DNA from: H2-BAC3 sp045863035 | GTDB lineage: Bacteria > Bacteroidota > Ignavibacteria > Ignavibacteriales > Ignavibacteriaceae | DNA length: 64,000 nucleotides | Direction: 5' to 3' | Assembly (NCBI GenBank): GCA_045863035.1 | Contig: BTUV01000006.1 | Location: forward strand, 1 to 64,000 | Translations under genes and position numbers: made by a program | Part shown: positions 30,736 through 39,788 of the stretch, one piece after another | Position numbering within the stretch: the stretch's first letter is position 1 | Layout: each line of letters starts with the position of its first letter | Notes under the pieces: generated by a model | What the model saw: the letters and a program-made list of their open reading frames with translations, nothing else | Database searches by the model: none | What the model was told of the DNA's origin: nothing

Positions 30736-33504
30736 ATGCTCAAAAAGATACCGTTTATTGCTCTTCTTCTGGTTCTTCTGGCAATACCTGCCAAAGAAGC
30801 TGAAGCGCAGCAATTACTTGACAGTGCAGATGTGCTGTATTTTGACAACACATCGGATAACAATACCGGTACAACGGGTACATTAATGAATGACCCGAGA
30901 TACCGCGAATTTCCTCCAACTGTTCCTATTACGCCAGGAACAAATGACGGGTTTTATTCTAACAATTCATCAATCTACCTTGGTGGAAACCATAGAAGGG
31001 CCAGCAGATTTGGTTCAGGAAATAATACCGGTGCACATGCTCAGTATTATGCTTCGCTCCAAACCACTGACCATTATCTGATTTATCATCACATGAATTC
31101 TGGAAATGCTACAAAAAATGCGTACGTCACCTTCCAGAGGTTTGGTGAGGGTACCTTAGCTGATTCATTCAGATATGATATGTCAACCAATAATACTCCT
31201 GATGGATGGGGCTCCTGGGTTCCCCTTGGAATAATTGATGCTTTTGCGGCTGACAGTTCAATTACTGTCTCTATCGGACTTGATTCATTGGGCTCAAACA
31301 CGCTTCGTGTGGATGGTCTTGCATTTGTAAGAAGCGGAAAAACCGGTCCGGATATCGAATTTGGCGCAAGAAGATTTTCACGCGTGTTTACAAATACTGT
31401 TGGCGAAACAACCTTAGTACACAATTTTTATAGTGACCGTTCACTTCTCGGATTTCCTGAAACTACCTTTAAATATGGTTTCTTCTCTGAAAAAGTTGTT
31501 CCGGTTTACAATCTTGGAAGTCAGACTTTAACAGTTACTGGTTTTGTGACCCAGTCAACTCGTTATACAATAACTACACCTCTCCCGCTCAATATTCCTC
31601 CGGGAGGAAAAGCTAATTTAACGGTTCGTTTCTCACCTCTGGGTGAAGAAACCACTTACGATACAATTAAGATCCTTAGCAATGATGTGGATGAACCTGA
31701 AGCACTATTGCCATGCGTAGGAACAGGTATTAACTATAATTTTGTCCTGAACGCCAGTGTCAATGGTTCTGAACCTCATTGGAATGTCCCTGCTAATAGT
31801 GGTACTTCCTCAACTCTGGGTACATTCCTGAATTCAACACCTTCACCCTATCCATACCCAATACCAGGCGGAAATATCGGATCAATCGTTAACACCGGTT
31901 CAGACCCGAATATCGCAGTTTATTATGGATTCCAGGTACCGGATACACTTTCCGGAAAGTACTTCCTGGAATACTCTGGTCCGCTTGGATCATCAAATGC
32001 AGCTCAGCAGGTTACCGCTGATATAGTTACACCTTTTTATCTTAACCCGGATCCCGCACTTGGCGATACTCAGAGAGTTGTTTTCAACTCAAGAATCTCT
32101 GGTGTATTCTGGGGTAGGTTGGGCGGTAATAGAGTATTTGAACTTAACGGCGGTGGTCCGACTGCAGTCAGATTTACCAATCCGCTCCAGGGTGGTTCAG
32201 AATTGCTTCGTGCAGACCTGCTCCGGGTTCGTTTAGTTCCTATTGCACCAACCGTTTCAACCAGTCTGGACCCAACCAGATTGCTTAATTTCGGTTCAGT
32301 GTCAATCTATGACTCAATCCGTCAGCAGGAGTTTAACTTCCAGAGAAACTTTATCATTGGTTCAAATGGTGAAACCCCGCTGAGAGTTGATACCATTTAC
32401 TTCAAGAACGGCACAACTTATAGCTTTGCAAATCTGCCGACTTTCCCGATTACACTGCCGGCTATTGACGGACAGTATAATTTGTTAGTAAATTTTCTCC
32501 CGGACGATATCATAAACTATTCTGACTCAATTTTTGTTAAGTCAAATGACCCGGTTGATACTCTAATTGTCGTAAGACTTTCCGGTCAGGGTGTCGGTAC
32601 CGGTATTCTGGTTGACGATACTGATCCTACAACTTATATTTTCCCGACTGAAGTTCAGGATTGGACCGGAGCACCGGATCCATTACATATGGACAAATGG
32701 TATCGTATCACCGGTAGCGGTGGCGCTAACCAGAACCGTCTTATCAAATACATCTATTTTAACCCGATTAATGGCACTGAAACTGTTGAATGGTTCCCAT
32801 ATATTCCATTCAAGCCGGGAAGCACCACAAACGAAATAGACAGTTTTGATGTCTATGTTCAGCTTCCAGTTTCCTCATCTATTTCATCGCCAATGGCAAA
32901 ATACCTTGTTCATCATCTTGGTTTTAATAGCCCGGATACTATTTTTGTAAACCAGAATGGCACTGCAAATAACGGACAGGTTGGTGCCAGCGGAAGAGTT
33001 CTTCTCGGCAGATTCCAGTTCCTCCGCGGTGGTCAGGATTATCATAATTCAGGTACCGTATTTGGATATGTTCAGCTCCTCAATGATACTGCTGCTGTAA
33101 GCTGGTATTACAGGGATAGCGTTGAAAACTCAGCCCGTAGAGATTCGTTTGTCCTCCGTGCAGATGCAATTATTCTTGAGCAGGCAGGTAATCCGTTGAT
33201 TATCACAGATCCGAGTCTGATTCCGGAAGAGTTCGCGCTCAGTCAGAACTTCCCGAATCCGTTTAACCCAACGACTCAGATTCGCTTCAGTCTGCCAATG
33301 GACAGCGATGTCAGCTTAAAAATCTATGATATGCTCGGCAGAGAAGTAGCAACACTGGTCAGGGGTGACCATCGAGCCGGTTATTATACCGTTGAGTGGA
33401 ATGGCCGGAATGACTACGGCGTACCCGTTTCAAGCGGAATGTACATTTACAGGATTAAAGCCGGTAACTTTGTACAGACTAAAAAAATGATGATGATGAA
33501 ATAA
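30736..33504 (+). CDS. T9SS-sorted secreted protein with golvesin-like and choice-of-anchor domains
   Basis: The 922-residue protein starts with a signal peptide (FIALLLVLLAIPAKEAEA). Residues about 25-205 look like a golvesin-type beta-sandwich (VLYFDN to VDGLAFVRSG). Two Ig-like anchor domains follow (NLTVRFSPLGEETTYDTI; LLVNFLPDDIINYSDSIF), and another golvesin-like module ends DAIILEQ. The last 85 residues are a textbook type A sorting domain: LSQNFPNPFNPTTQIRFSLP, VSLKIYDMLGREVATLV, GMYIYRIKAGNFVQTKKM. It is exported by Sec and then by T9SS. The start has a good ribosome-binding site (CGGAGG). It is the last gene of the operon, before a strong terminator. The substrate or target is unknown. 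Confidence 0.88.
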   Translation: MLKKIPFIALLLVLLAIPAKEAEAQQLLDSADVLYFDNTSDNNTGTTGTLMNDPRYREFPPTVPITPGTNDGFYSNNSSIYLGGNHRRASRFGSGNNTGAHAQYYASLQTTDHYLIYHHMNSGNATKNAYVTFQRFGEGTLADSFRYDMSTNNTPDGWGSWVPLGIIDAFAADSSITVSIGLDSLGSNTLRVDGLAFVRSGKTGPDIEFGARRFSRVFTNTVGETTLVHNFYSDRSLLGFPETTFKYGFFSEKVVPVYNLGSQTLTVTGFVTQSTRYTITTPLPLNIPPGGKANLTVRFSPLGEETTYDTIKILSNDVDEPEALLPCVGTGINYNFVLNASVNGSEPHWNVPANSGTSSTLGTFLNSTPSPYPYPIPGGNIGSIVNTGSDPNIAVYYGFQVPDTLSGKYFLEYSGPLGSSNAAQQVTADIVTPFYLNPDPALGDTQRVVFNSRISGVFWGRLGGNRVFELNGGGPTAVRFTNPLQGGSELLRADLLRVRLVPIAPTVSTSLDPTRLLNFGSVSIYDSIRQQEFNFQRNFIIGSNGETPLRVDTIYFKNGTTYSFANLPTFPITLPAIDGQYNLLVNFLPDDIINYSDSIFVKSNDPVDTLIVVRLSGQGVGTGILVDDTDPTTYIFPTEVQDWTGAPDPLHMDKWYRITGSGGANQNRLIKYIYFNPINGTETVEWFPYIPFKPGSTTNEIDSFDVYVQLPVSSSISSPMAKYLVHHLGFNSPDTIFVNQNGTANNGQVGASGRVLLGRFQFLRGGQDYHNSGTVFGYVQLLNDTAAVSWYYRDSVENSARRDSFVLRADAIILEQAGNPLIITDPSLIPEEFALSQNFPNPFNPTTQIRFSLPMDSDVSLKIYDMLGREVATLVRGDHRAGYYTVEWNGRNDYGVPVSSGMYIYRIKAGNFVQTKKMMMMK

Positions 33505-33517
33505 TATTCATTTTTCT

Positions 33518-33553
33518 CAAAAAGCCGCCTCTTAACAGGGCGGCTTTTTTTTT
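33518..33553 (+). terminator. Strong Rho-independent terminator ending the envelope operon
   Basis: AAGCCGCC (33522-33529) pairs with GGCGGCTT (33539-33546). Flanking A and T runs extend the stem, the loop is 9 bases, and at least eight T follow. This marks the end of the transcript that starts before 15431. Confidence 0.92.
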
Positions 33554-33712
33554 GAGTTTTGAGCCGGATTTTTGCAAAAATTACTGGTTTTTTCTTAAAT
33601 TCAGTATGAATTAAACGGATTTTCCCTATTTATGGGTGTTGAACTACCCGTTTTTTTTATGTTGAAGAGGTGTTTCATTGCTACTTTTTTAGCAAGTTTG
33701 AGAAGGATTTTA

Positions 33713-34072
33713 ATGTCAGTGCTGTTATATGATTATTTGAGACCGGTAAATGGTGTCCTCATTATTACTATTAATGGAATCAGAGCTACCTTAGATGATG
33801 CCGGTTCTTTCCGTAATAAACTGCTTCATGAGATTCAAGATGGATGCAAAATTATTATCGTTAATCTTGAGAAAGTCGAATTTATTGATTCAACCTTTCT
33901 GGGAGCAATTGTTGTTGGATGGAAAAATATCACTGCGAAAGAGGGTGCCCTCGTCCTGACAAACCTCAATGTTAAGGTAAAAGATTTGCTTACTCTCACT
34001 CAGCTTGATAAAAAACTCAACATCGCTGCTACCGTTGAGGATGCACTGTTACTTTTTAAAGCCAGTCAATAA
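33713..34072 (+). CDS. STAS-domain anti-sigma factor antagonist (RsbV-like)
   Basis: The protein is a single 119-residue STAS domain. Motifs are VLIITINGIRATLDDAGSFR and KVEFIDSTFLGAIVVGW; in the latter the Ser of IDST is at the site phosphorylated by RsbW-type kinases. I start at ATG 33713, with AAGGA about 6 bases upstream. The longer in-frame start at 33632 would add residues unlike the family. It is followed 16 bases later by an RsbU-like phosphatase gene, as in partner-switching modules. No RsbW kinase or sigma factor is in the window. Confidence 0.85.
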   Translation: MSVLLYDYLRPVNGVLIITINGIRATLDDAGSFRNKLLHEIQDGCKIIIVNLEKVEFIDSTFLGAIVVGWKNITAKEGALVLTNLNVKVKDLLTLTQLDKKLNIAATVEDALLLFKASQ

Positions 34073-34088
34073 TCTACTACGAATTTAT

Positions 34089-35255
34089 ATGATGCCGCCC
34101 AAAATACTTGTTGTTGATGATGAACCTGATTTAGAAATTTTGATGAAACAGAACTTCAGGCGGAAAATTCGTGCCGGTGAACTTGAGTTCGTTTTTGCCC
34201 AAAATGGATTTCAGGCGCTCGACCGTTTGAAAGAACATCCTGATGTTTCTATGGTGCTCTCAGATATTAACATGCCGGAAATGGATGGACTGACACTGCT
34301 TGACAGTGTAAGTGAAAAATATCCATTAATACGCACAGTAATTGTATCTGCCTACGGTGACATGAAAAATCTGCGTACCGCGATGAATAACGGTGCATTT
34401 GATTTTGTGAATAAGCCGATAGACTTTACTGATCTTGAAGCAACAGTTACAAAAACTATTAATGAAATCACAAATATAAAAAGTGCTGAGCAGAACCGGT
34501 TGAAATTACAGTTGGTTCAGCGTGAGTTGCAGATTGGTCAGACTATTCAGAAAAGTTTTCTTCCTTCTTTTATTCCGAAAGCCGAGGGGTGGGAAATCGC
34601 CAAGATTTTTACCCCCGCAAAGGAAGTTGCCGGTGATTTTTTTGATGTATATGAGCTGCCTACACCCAATAAAATTGGTTTTGTTGTAGCTGATGTCTGT
34701 GGTAAAGGCGTTGGTCCTGCGCTTTTTATGACTCTGATCAGAAGTCTGATGAGAGCGTTTGGTGAATTTGGTTCATTTACCGAAAGGGAAGCAGAAAAAA
34801 CTATAACGCTGACTCACAATTATGTGATTCGCAATCATGAATCAGCAAATATGTTCGCGACTGTTTTTATTGGTACTGTAGATACACTGACCGGTAAGGT
34901 CGAATACGTAAATTGTGGTCACAACCCGCCTTATGTCTTACGAAACAATAAAATAATTTCAGAACTTGATATTACAGACCCCGTAGTAGGGTTATTTCCG
35001 AATGATGAATTCCACACAAATGAAATTACACTGGAGCCGGGGGACTCGCTTTTTCTGTTTACTGATGGTGTCACTGATATAATTAATCCACGTAACGAAC
35101 TTTTCGGAGATGAGCGGCTTCGTTCATTTTTAGAGAAGGATCTCACTACTGCAGAGGATACTCTAAAGCAGTTGAACTCAGCATTGTACGAACACATGCA
35201 GACCGCTGATCAGTTTGATGACATCACCATGTTAATGCTTAGACGGCTGAAATAA
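34089..35255 (+). CDS. Response regulator with SpoIIE/RsbU-type PP2C phosphatase domain
   Basis: The product has 388 residues. An N-terminal receiver domain has the acidic pair DDEPD, the phospho-acceptor Asp in MVLSDINMPEMDG, and the Lys in FVNKPIDF. A coiled-coil linker (about 130-170) leads to a PP2C/SpoIIE phosphatase domain with GDFFDVYELP, VADVCGKGVGPALFM, NCGHNPPYVL, LFLFTDGVTDIIN and QFDDITMLML, which keep the metal-binding Asp residues. It should dephosphorylate an RsbV-like antagonist, most likely the STAS protein encoded just upstream. I use ATG 34089; an in-frame start inside the STAS gene (34005) is unlikely. Confidence 0.92.
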   Translation: MMPPKILVVDDEPDLEILMKQNFRRKIRAGELEFVFAQNGFQALDRLKEHPDVSMVLSDINMPEMDGLTLLDSVSEKYPLIRTVIVSAYGDMKNLRTAMNNGAFDFVNKPIDFTDLEATVTKTINEITNIKSAEQNRLKLQLVQRELQIGQTIQKSFLPSFIPKAEGWEIAKIFTPAKEVAGDFFDVYELPTPNKIGFVVADVCGKGVGPALFMTLIRSLMRAFGEFGSFTEREAEKTITLTHNYVIRNHESANMFATVFIGTVDTLTGKVEYVNCGHNPPYVLRNNKIISELDITDPVVGLFPNDEFHTNEITLEPGDSLFLFTDGVTDIINPRNELFGDERLRSFLEKDLTTAEDTLKQLNSALYEHMQTADQFDDITMLMLRRLK

Positions 35256-35391
35256 TTTATCTAATGGTGACTGCTGCATCCTTCGTAATGCACAGAGACT
35301 TTTTTTTTGTTTTATCAACTGCTGTAATGTTACAAGAATGTTCCGGAAATAATTATTCTTTTATTCAGTCTAACGAAAGGGCATAAACTGA

Positions 35392-37434
35392 ATGAATCTC
35401 TCCTGGCAAAAAAAGTTATTCATTTTCGCTATCCTGACGTCAATCATTCCGCTTTTTATTTCAGGATATATAATGATATCCATGACGGATGACGAGCTTA
35501 AGAGTAGCACGAATAATGAATTGATATTAACTACCGGCGCGGTCGCGGAAGAATTGAATAATCTTCTGGTTAATACCTGGCTGGCTCCGCTTGATATTGT
35601 TAAATCAGGTCTTGAAAATCCGTCTCTTGGTATAGCAGAAAAAGAAGCGCTGCTAAATTCTATTGTTAAAAATGTTGAGAGTTTTGCTTATACCGGAGTG
35701 TATTTTGATGTCGGAGGCGGAGAATTTCAAAATGCGCTCGGTGCTTTTAAACCGGTTACAGAGGCGCAAAAGGGTATTGATGTATCACAATACCGTTATA
35801 TCCTTTCGCAAATTCCATCCGATCTCACGGTGTTGCTTGATAAGAAGACTGAAGGCAGTCTTGCATATATTCTTACTGATCCGGTTTTCCATGGTGACAT
35901 TCAAACCTGGCTGATAGATTGTATAATTGAAGTCAATATTAAGGGCGCGCCGAAGGGGATTCTTGTTGCAAAGATAAATCTTAACTCCTTTTTTGAACGC
36001 TTAGCACACAACCCTTTCGCCAAGTCAGGTAACCTTTACCTAATTAACGCTGATGGGCTGAATATTGCATCAAAGGAAAAAACGAATCTTTCTGAACTGA
36101 AAATTGTTCAGGATATAAAGACGCTTATCGCCCAGAAACTGAGGAGCAATGGAGTTACAAATTATGTGACACCTGACGGAAATGAAAAGGTTGCAAGTTT
36201 CTCATTCCCTGAAAATCTGGACTGGGTTGTTTTTGCAGAAAAAGACGAAGAGGTTGCTTATGCAACTGTCGATAAAATGAACTTCACACTCTGGGTTTTG
36301 GTCGGTTTAGGTTTACTGGTCGGTTTTGGTGGGGCAGTTATCTCAGGCGGTGTGATTAGTCAGCCGATACGGAATCTGAGCAAAGCGGCAGAAACCATAT
36401 CCGCGGGTAATTTTGATGTTGACGTTGAATACAAAGCCAATGACGCAATTGGCAAACTTGGTAATACGCTTGTCTCAATGGCACAGTCACTCAAGGAAAG
36501 TTTTAAGAAAATCGCTCTTCAAAACAAGCAATTAGAAGAATACAGTAAAACGCTTGAAATTAAAGTTGAGGAGAGGACAATAGAATTAAAAGATAAGAAT
36601 AATGAACTTGAGAATACGCTCGTTCAGTTGAAGGAAACTCAGGCACAGCTTGTGATGCAGCAAAAGCTTGCCTCACTCGGTGCGCTCACCGCAGGTATAG
36701 CGCATGAAATAAAAAATCCTTTGAACTTTGTAAATAACTTTGCTAAACTGACAACCGGTCTGGTGGATGAGCTCTCTGAGGAAATTGACCGGGTGAAAAC
36801 TGATCCGGCTAAAATTGACCCGGGTTACCTTGAAGAAATCTTCGGGGATATAAAGACTAACGTGACCAAGATTGGTGAACATGGTACACGAGCGGACAAT
36901 ATTGTAAAAGGTATGCTGGAACACTCCAGAGGCGATACAGGTGAATTTCAAATGACTGACCTTAATGCCCTGCTTGCCGAGTCGCTTGATAACGGATATA
37001 ACGCGGTGAAGAATAACAGACCGGGTTTCTCCTGTGAACTGAAGAAAAACTTTGACCCGTCATTAGACAAACTGAACATTAATCCGCAGACTTTCAGCCG
37101 GGTGATGGTTAATATTTTCGAGAATGCGTTTTATGCAATGTTCAAAAAAGGGGAGGCAAAGGGTTCGGCTTATGTACCTCTGCTCGAATTAACCACAAAA
37201 AAATCAGATGTGTCTGTTGACATCATAATAAAAGATAACGGAACAGGTATTCCGCAGAGCGTAATAGATAAGGTATTTGAACCATTTTTTACCACAAAAC
37301 CAACCGGTGAAGGTACAGGTCTTGGGCTTTCACTGAGTTATGATATTATCACTCAGATACACAGAGGCAAACTTGCTGTAAGTTCTGTTGAAGGTGAATC
37401 AACAGAATTTTTAATTACATTACCGGTATCATAA
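35392..37434 (+). CDS. Membrane sensor histidine kinase (dCache-HAMP-HisKA-HATPase)
   Basis: The protein has 680 residues. Helix 1 is at about 8-28 (LFIFAILTSIIPLFISGY), a periplasmic Cache-type sensor spans about 30-300, helix 2 is at about 302-325, then HAMP (SQPIRNLSKAAETISAGNFD) and a long coiled coil. The dimerisation domain carries H438 in GIAHEIKNPLNF, and the ATPase domain has FENAFYAM, DNGTGIP, FEPFFTTKPTGEGTGLGLSLSYD. All catalytic motifs are intact. The subgroup, with a long HisKA helix and a tail ending FLITLPVS, is typical of Bacteroidota. The partner regulator may be the receiver-phosphatase encoded just upstream, 136 bases away. The signal is unknown. Confidence 0.92.
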   Translation: MNLSWQKKLFIFAILTSIIPLFISGYIMISMTDDELKSSTNNELILTTGAVAEELNNLLVNTWLAPLDIVKSGLENPSLGIAEKEALLNSIVKNVESFAYTGVYFDVGGGEFQNALGAFKPVTEAQKGIDVSQYRYILSQIPSDLTVLLDKKTEGSLAYILTDPVFHGDIQTWLIDCIIEVNIKGAPKGILVAKINLNSFFERLAHNPFAKSGNLYLINADGLNIASKEKTNLSELKIVQDIKTLIAQKLRSNGVTNYVTPDGNEKVASFSFPENLDWVVFAEKDEEVAYATVDKMNFTLWVLVGLGLLVGFGGAVISGGVISQPIRNLSKAAETISAGNFDVDVEYKANDAIGKLGNTLVSMAQSLKESFKKIALQNKQLEEYSKTLEIKVEERTIELKDKNNELENTLVQLKETQAQLVMQQKLASLGALTAGIAHEIKNPLNFVNNFAKLTTGLVDELSEEIDRVKTDPAKIDPGYLEEIFGDIKTNVTKIGEHGTRADNIVKGMLEHSRGDTGEFQMTDLNALLAESLDNGYNAVKNNRPGFSCELKKNFDPSLDKLNINPQTFSRVMVNIFENAFYAMFKKGEAKGSAYVPLLELTTKKSDVSVDIIIKDNGTGIPQSVIDKVFEPFFTTKPTGEGTGLGLSLSYDIITQIHRGKLAVSSVEGESTEFLITLPVS

Positions 37435-37481
37435 TCAAAAACACGATACGTTTTTTTAATTGACGACAGATATAGTATATA

Positions 37482-39788
37482 ATGATTAGGAACATAATTT
37501 TTATTCTGCTGCTTTTACCGGCGGTTTTACTTCTCGGACAATCTGAAGTAAAAGTTGTGGTTAAATCAGGTGAAACTGTGCGGGATATTGCACGTGAGTA
37601 TCTTAAAGACCCTGATTTATGGGAAGAAATTCTCAGAAGCAATAATTTAAAAACGCCGGAACAGGTTAAAGCAGGTATGACGCTTATCATTCCTGTAGAG
37701 TCTATTCTGAAGGCAAAGAATCAGATTGCAAAAGCGTTGAAGACCATAAACGATGCCACCGAAGCCGGTGCAAAAACATTCGCGGCCCAGACGATCAACG
37801 CGGCCATTGAACTTTATAATGATGCGCTTGCTGAAAGAAAAGCAGGTAACTGGAAAAAGAGTTTTGATAAAGCTGTACTCTCAGAAAAACAGGCGGGCGA
37901 GGCAAAAAAAATTGCTGAATCAAAAAGTAAATCAAAATCGGATGCTACAGTTGCAAGCGGAAAAGGTAAAATAGAAGCTAAGAAACCTGCTGACCCATTA
38001 TGGAAAGATGCTCCTGTCAGATCTAAACTTTTTGAAAATGACCGGTTGCGTACTCTGTCAAACTCCTTCGCTGAGATTCTTTTTCAGGATAACAGTAAAA
38101 TTAAGCTTAGCGAAAACTCACAGCTTGTTATTCAAAAAGCCAGAGTTGATCTGCTGCAAAACAAATCCGAAGCTGAAGTAAAACTCGAAAAGGGAAATGC
38201 TTTTGCGTTTTTATCGGGTAACTCGCCCAAGAAGAATTTCAAAGTTTCAGTTCAGGGTGCTGAAACCGAAGTAAATTCTAAAGCATTTTTTGTGAAGAAG
38301 GAGGAGAAGTCCACAAAAATTGCAAACTACGATGGTGAGATTGCCCTGAAAGGCAAGGGTAAATCAGTTGTTGTTAAAGAAAATCAGGGTTCAACTGTTA
38401 CTGATAACGGAAATATTTCAGACCCGAAGAATCTTCTGCCTGCTCCTGGTATCCGTTTTCCTGAACATAATAGTAAGCAACTCTCCGACACTATTACGTT
38501 CGAATGGGCTCAGGTTACCGGCGCAAAACGATACTGGATTCAGATAGCGCATGATAAAGATTTTAACAAGCCGGTTTTTACTTCAAAGAATGTAATGTCC
38601 TCAACACAAAAATTACTCCTTGAACCGGGTATATATTACTGGCAGGTTGCAGCCGAAGATGCTGACGGTTTCCCCGGACCATATACCAAGCCCTCTGTAG
38701 TATTCATGGAGTCAAAATCTACATTTGCTTATTTAACGATTGAAACGCCGCGGAATGAATCAGTCTCTGACAAGGAAGAGGTTTTAGTAACAGGTTCAAC
38801 TGAACTCGCGAATACAGTAGAAATAAACAATACAAAAGTTGAAGTGAACCCGGAAACCGGTGCTTTCTCTGTTCCTGTTAAACTAAACAAGGGCGCAAAT
38901 GAGATTATTGTAAAAGCTGTTAATCCGAATGGTGGCGAAAATAGTATTACAATTAAAGTAAGGTATGAAGTAGATTCTGTTATCGCTCTTGATTATGACG
39001 AATCATTACGTAAGGATGAAAATGGAAGGTATAAACTTCCATCTTCGGAATTTGTACTAAAGGGAAGAACCAATAATTCCGCCCAGGTTATGCTCAGATC
39101 ATCAGAACAGAATTACCATCTGAAAACATTCAGTGATGAAAACGGTGAATTTAGCTTTACGCTGCAAAAATTCACACGCGCTGATTCGTTCTACACAACT
39201 GTTATAAGCAGATCAGGGCACACCGCCTCCTTTGCGGCTGGCTTTGTTCTTGACGCTGTGCAGCCATCGCTCACTCTGAAAAGTGAACCTCCTCAGTTTA
39301 CAAATCAGCGTGTGCTGGAATTGCAAGGTACAAGCAAAAATGTCCGCGCTATTGAGGTGCCTGCAGGAGAGGTAGTTCTTACCGGCGATATGTTTACCTA
39401 CCGGACTGAACTGAAACCAGGGCAAAATGAAATCTGGTTGACTGCAACCGCATCAAATGGAAAGACTACTGTATTAAGAAGAAGTGTCTTTCTTGATCTT
39501 GAAGCGCCTGTTTTAAGCGACTACAGAATGACGCCTTTGAAAGTTCCGGCTGATGGATATGTAACAATAACCATTTCCGCGGCTGATGTATCCGGGCTCA
39601 AGCGCACTGCAAAACTGGTTTACTCGGCCGGTGAGGATGTCTTTTCGGAAACTCTGCTTTTAAATAGCGCCGCCGGTATGTATCAGAGCAGATTTTTGGT
39701 TCGCTCAAAAATTAATACTGAACTGATTCTTAGGTCTGTTTTACTTGAGGACTATTTTGGAAATTTCAAAGAATACAAACTGAAATGA
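37482..39788 (+). CDS. LysM and FecR domain exported protein
   Basis: The 768-residue exported protein has signal peptide IRNIIFILLLLPAVLLLGQ. A LysM peptidoglycan-binding domain spans about 24-72 (VVKSGETVRDIAREYL, LKTPEQVKAGMTLIIP). Next come a helical stretch (about 75-145) and a Lys/Ser linker. A FecR domain follows at about 180-320 (RLRTLSNSFAEILFQDNSKI, SENSQLVIQKA, KGNAFAFLSG). Several Ig-like beta-sandwich modules complete it. Classical FecR proteins span the inner membrane and signal to a sigma factor. This one has no such helix, so it is more likely a wall-bound structural or binding protein. Its stop overlaps the next gene by 4 bases (ATGA). Confidence 0.85.
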   Translation: MIRNIIFILLLLPAVLLLGQSEVKVVVKSGETVRDIAREYLKDPDLWEEILRSNNLKTPEQVKAGMTLIIPVESILKAKNQIAKALKTINDATEAGAKTFAAQTINAAIELYNDALAERKAGNWKKSFDKAVLSEKQAGEAKKIAESKSKSKSDATVASGKGKIEAKKPADPLWKDAPVRSKLFENDRLRTLSNSFAEILFQDNSKIKLSENSQLVIQKARVDLLQNKSEAEVKLEKGNAFAFLSGNSPKKNFKVSVQGAETEVNSKAFFVKKEEKSTKIANYDGEIALKGKGKSVVVKENQGSTVTDNGNISDPKNLLPAPGIRFPEHNSKQLSDTITFEWAQVTGAKRYWIQIAHDKDFNKPVFTSKNVMSSTQKLLLEPGIYYWQVAAEDADGFPGPYTKPSVVFMESKSTFAYLTIETPRNESVSDKEEVLVTGSTELANTVEINNTKVEVNPETGAFSVPVKLNKGANEIIVKAVNPNGGENSITIKVRYEVDSVIALDYDESLRKDENGRYKLPSSEFVLKGRTNNSAQVMLRSSEQNYHLKTFSDENGEFSFTLQKFTRADSFYTTVISRSGHTASFAAGFVLDAVQPSLTLKSEPPQFTNQRVLELQGTSKNVRAIEVPAGEVVLTGDMFTYRTELKPGQNEIWLTATASNGKTTVLRRSVFLDLEAPVLSDYRMTPLKVPADGYVTITISAADVSGLKRTAKLVYSAGEDVFSETLLLNSAAGMYQSRFLVRSKINTELILRSVLLEDYFGNFKEYKLK

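Noticed and set aside
33630..33660. Hairpin with T run before the STAS gene (GGGT/ACCC then a run of T)
   Set aside because: The stem is only about 4 bp. A strong terminator already ends the upstream operon at 33553, so I did not call a second one.
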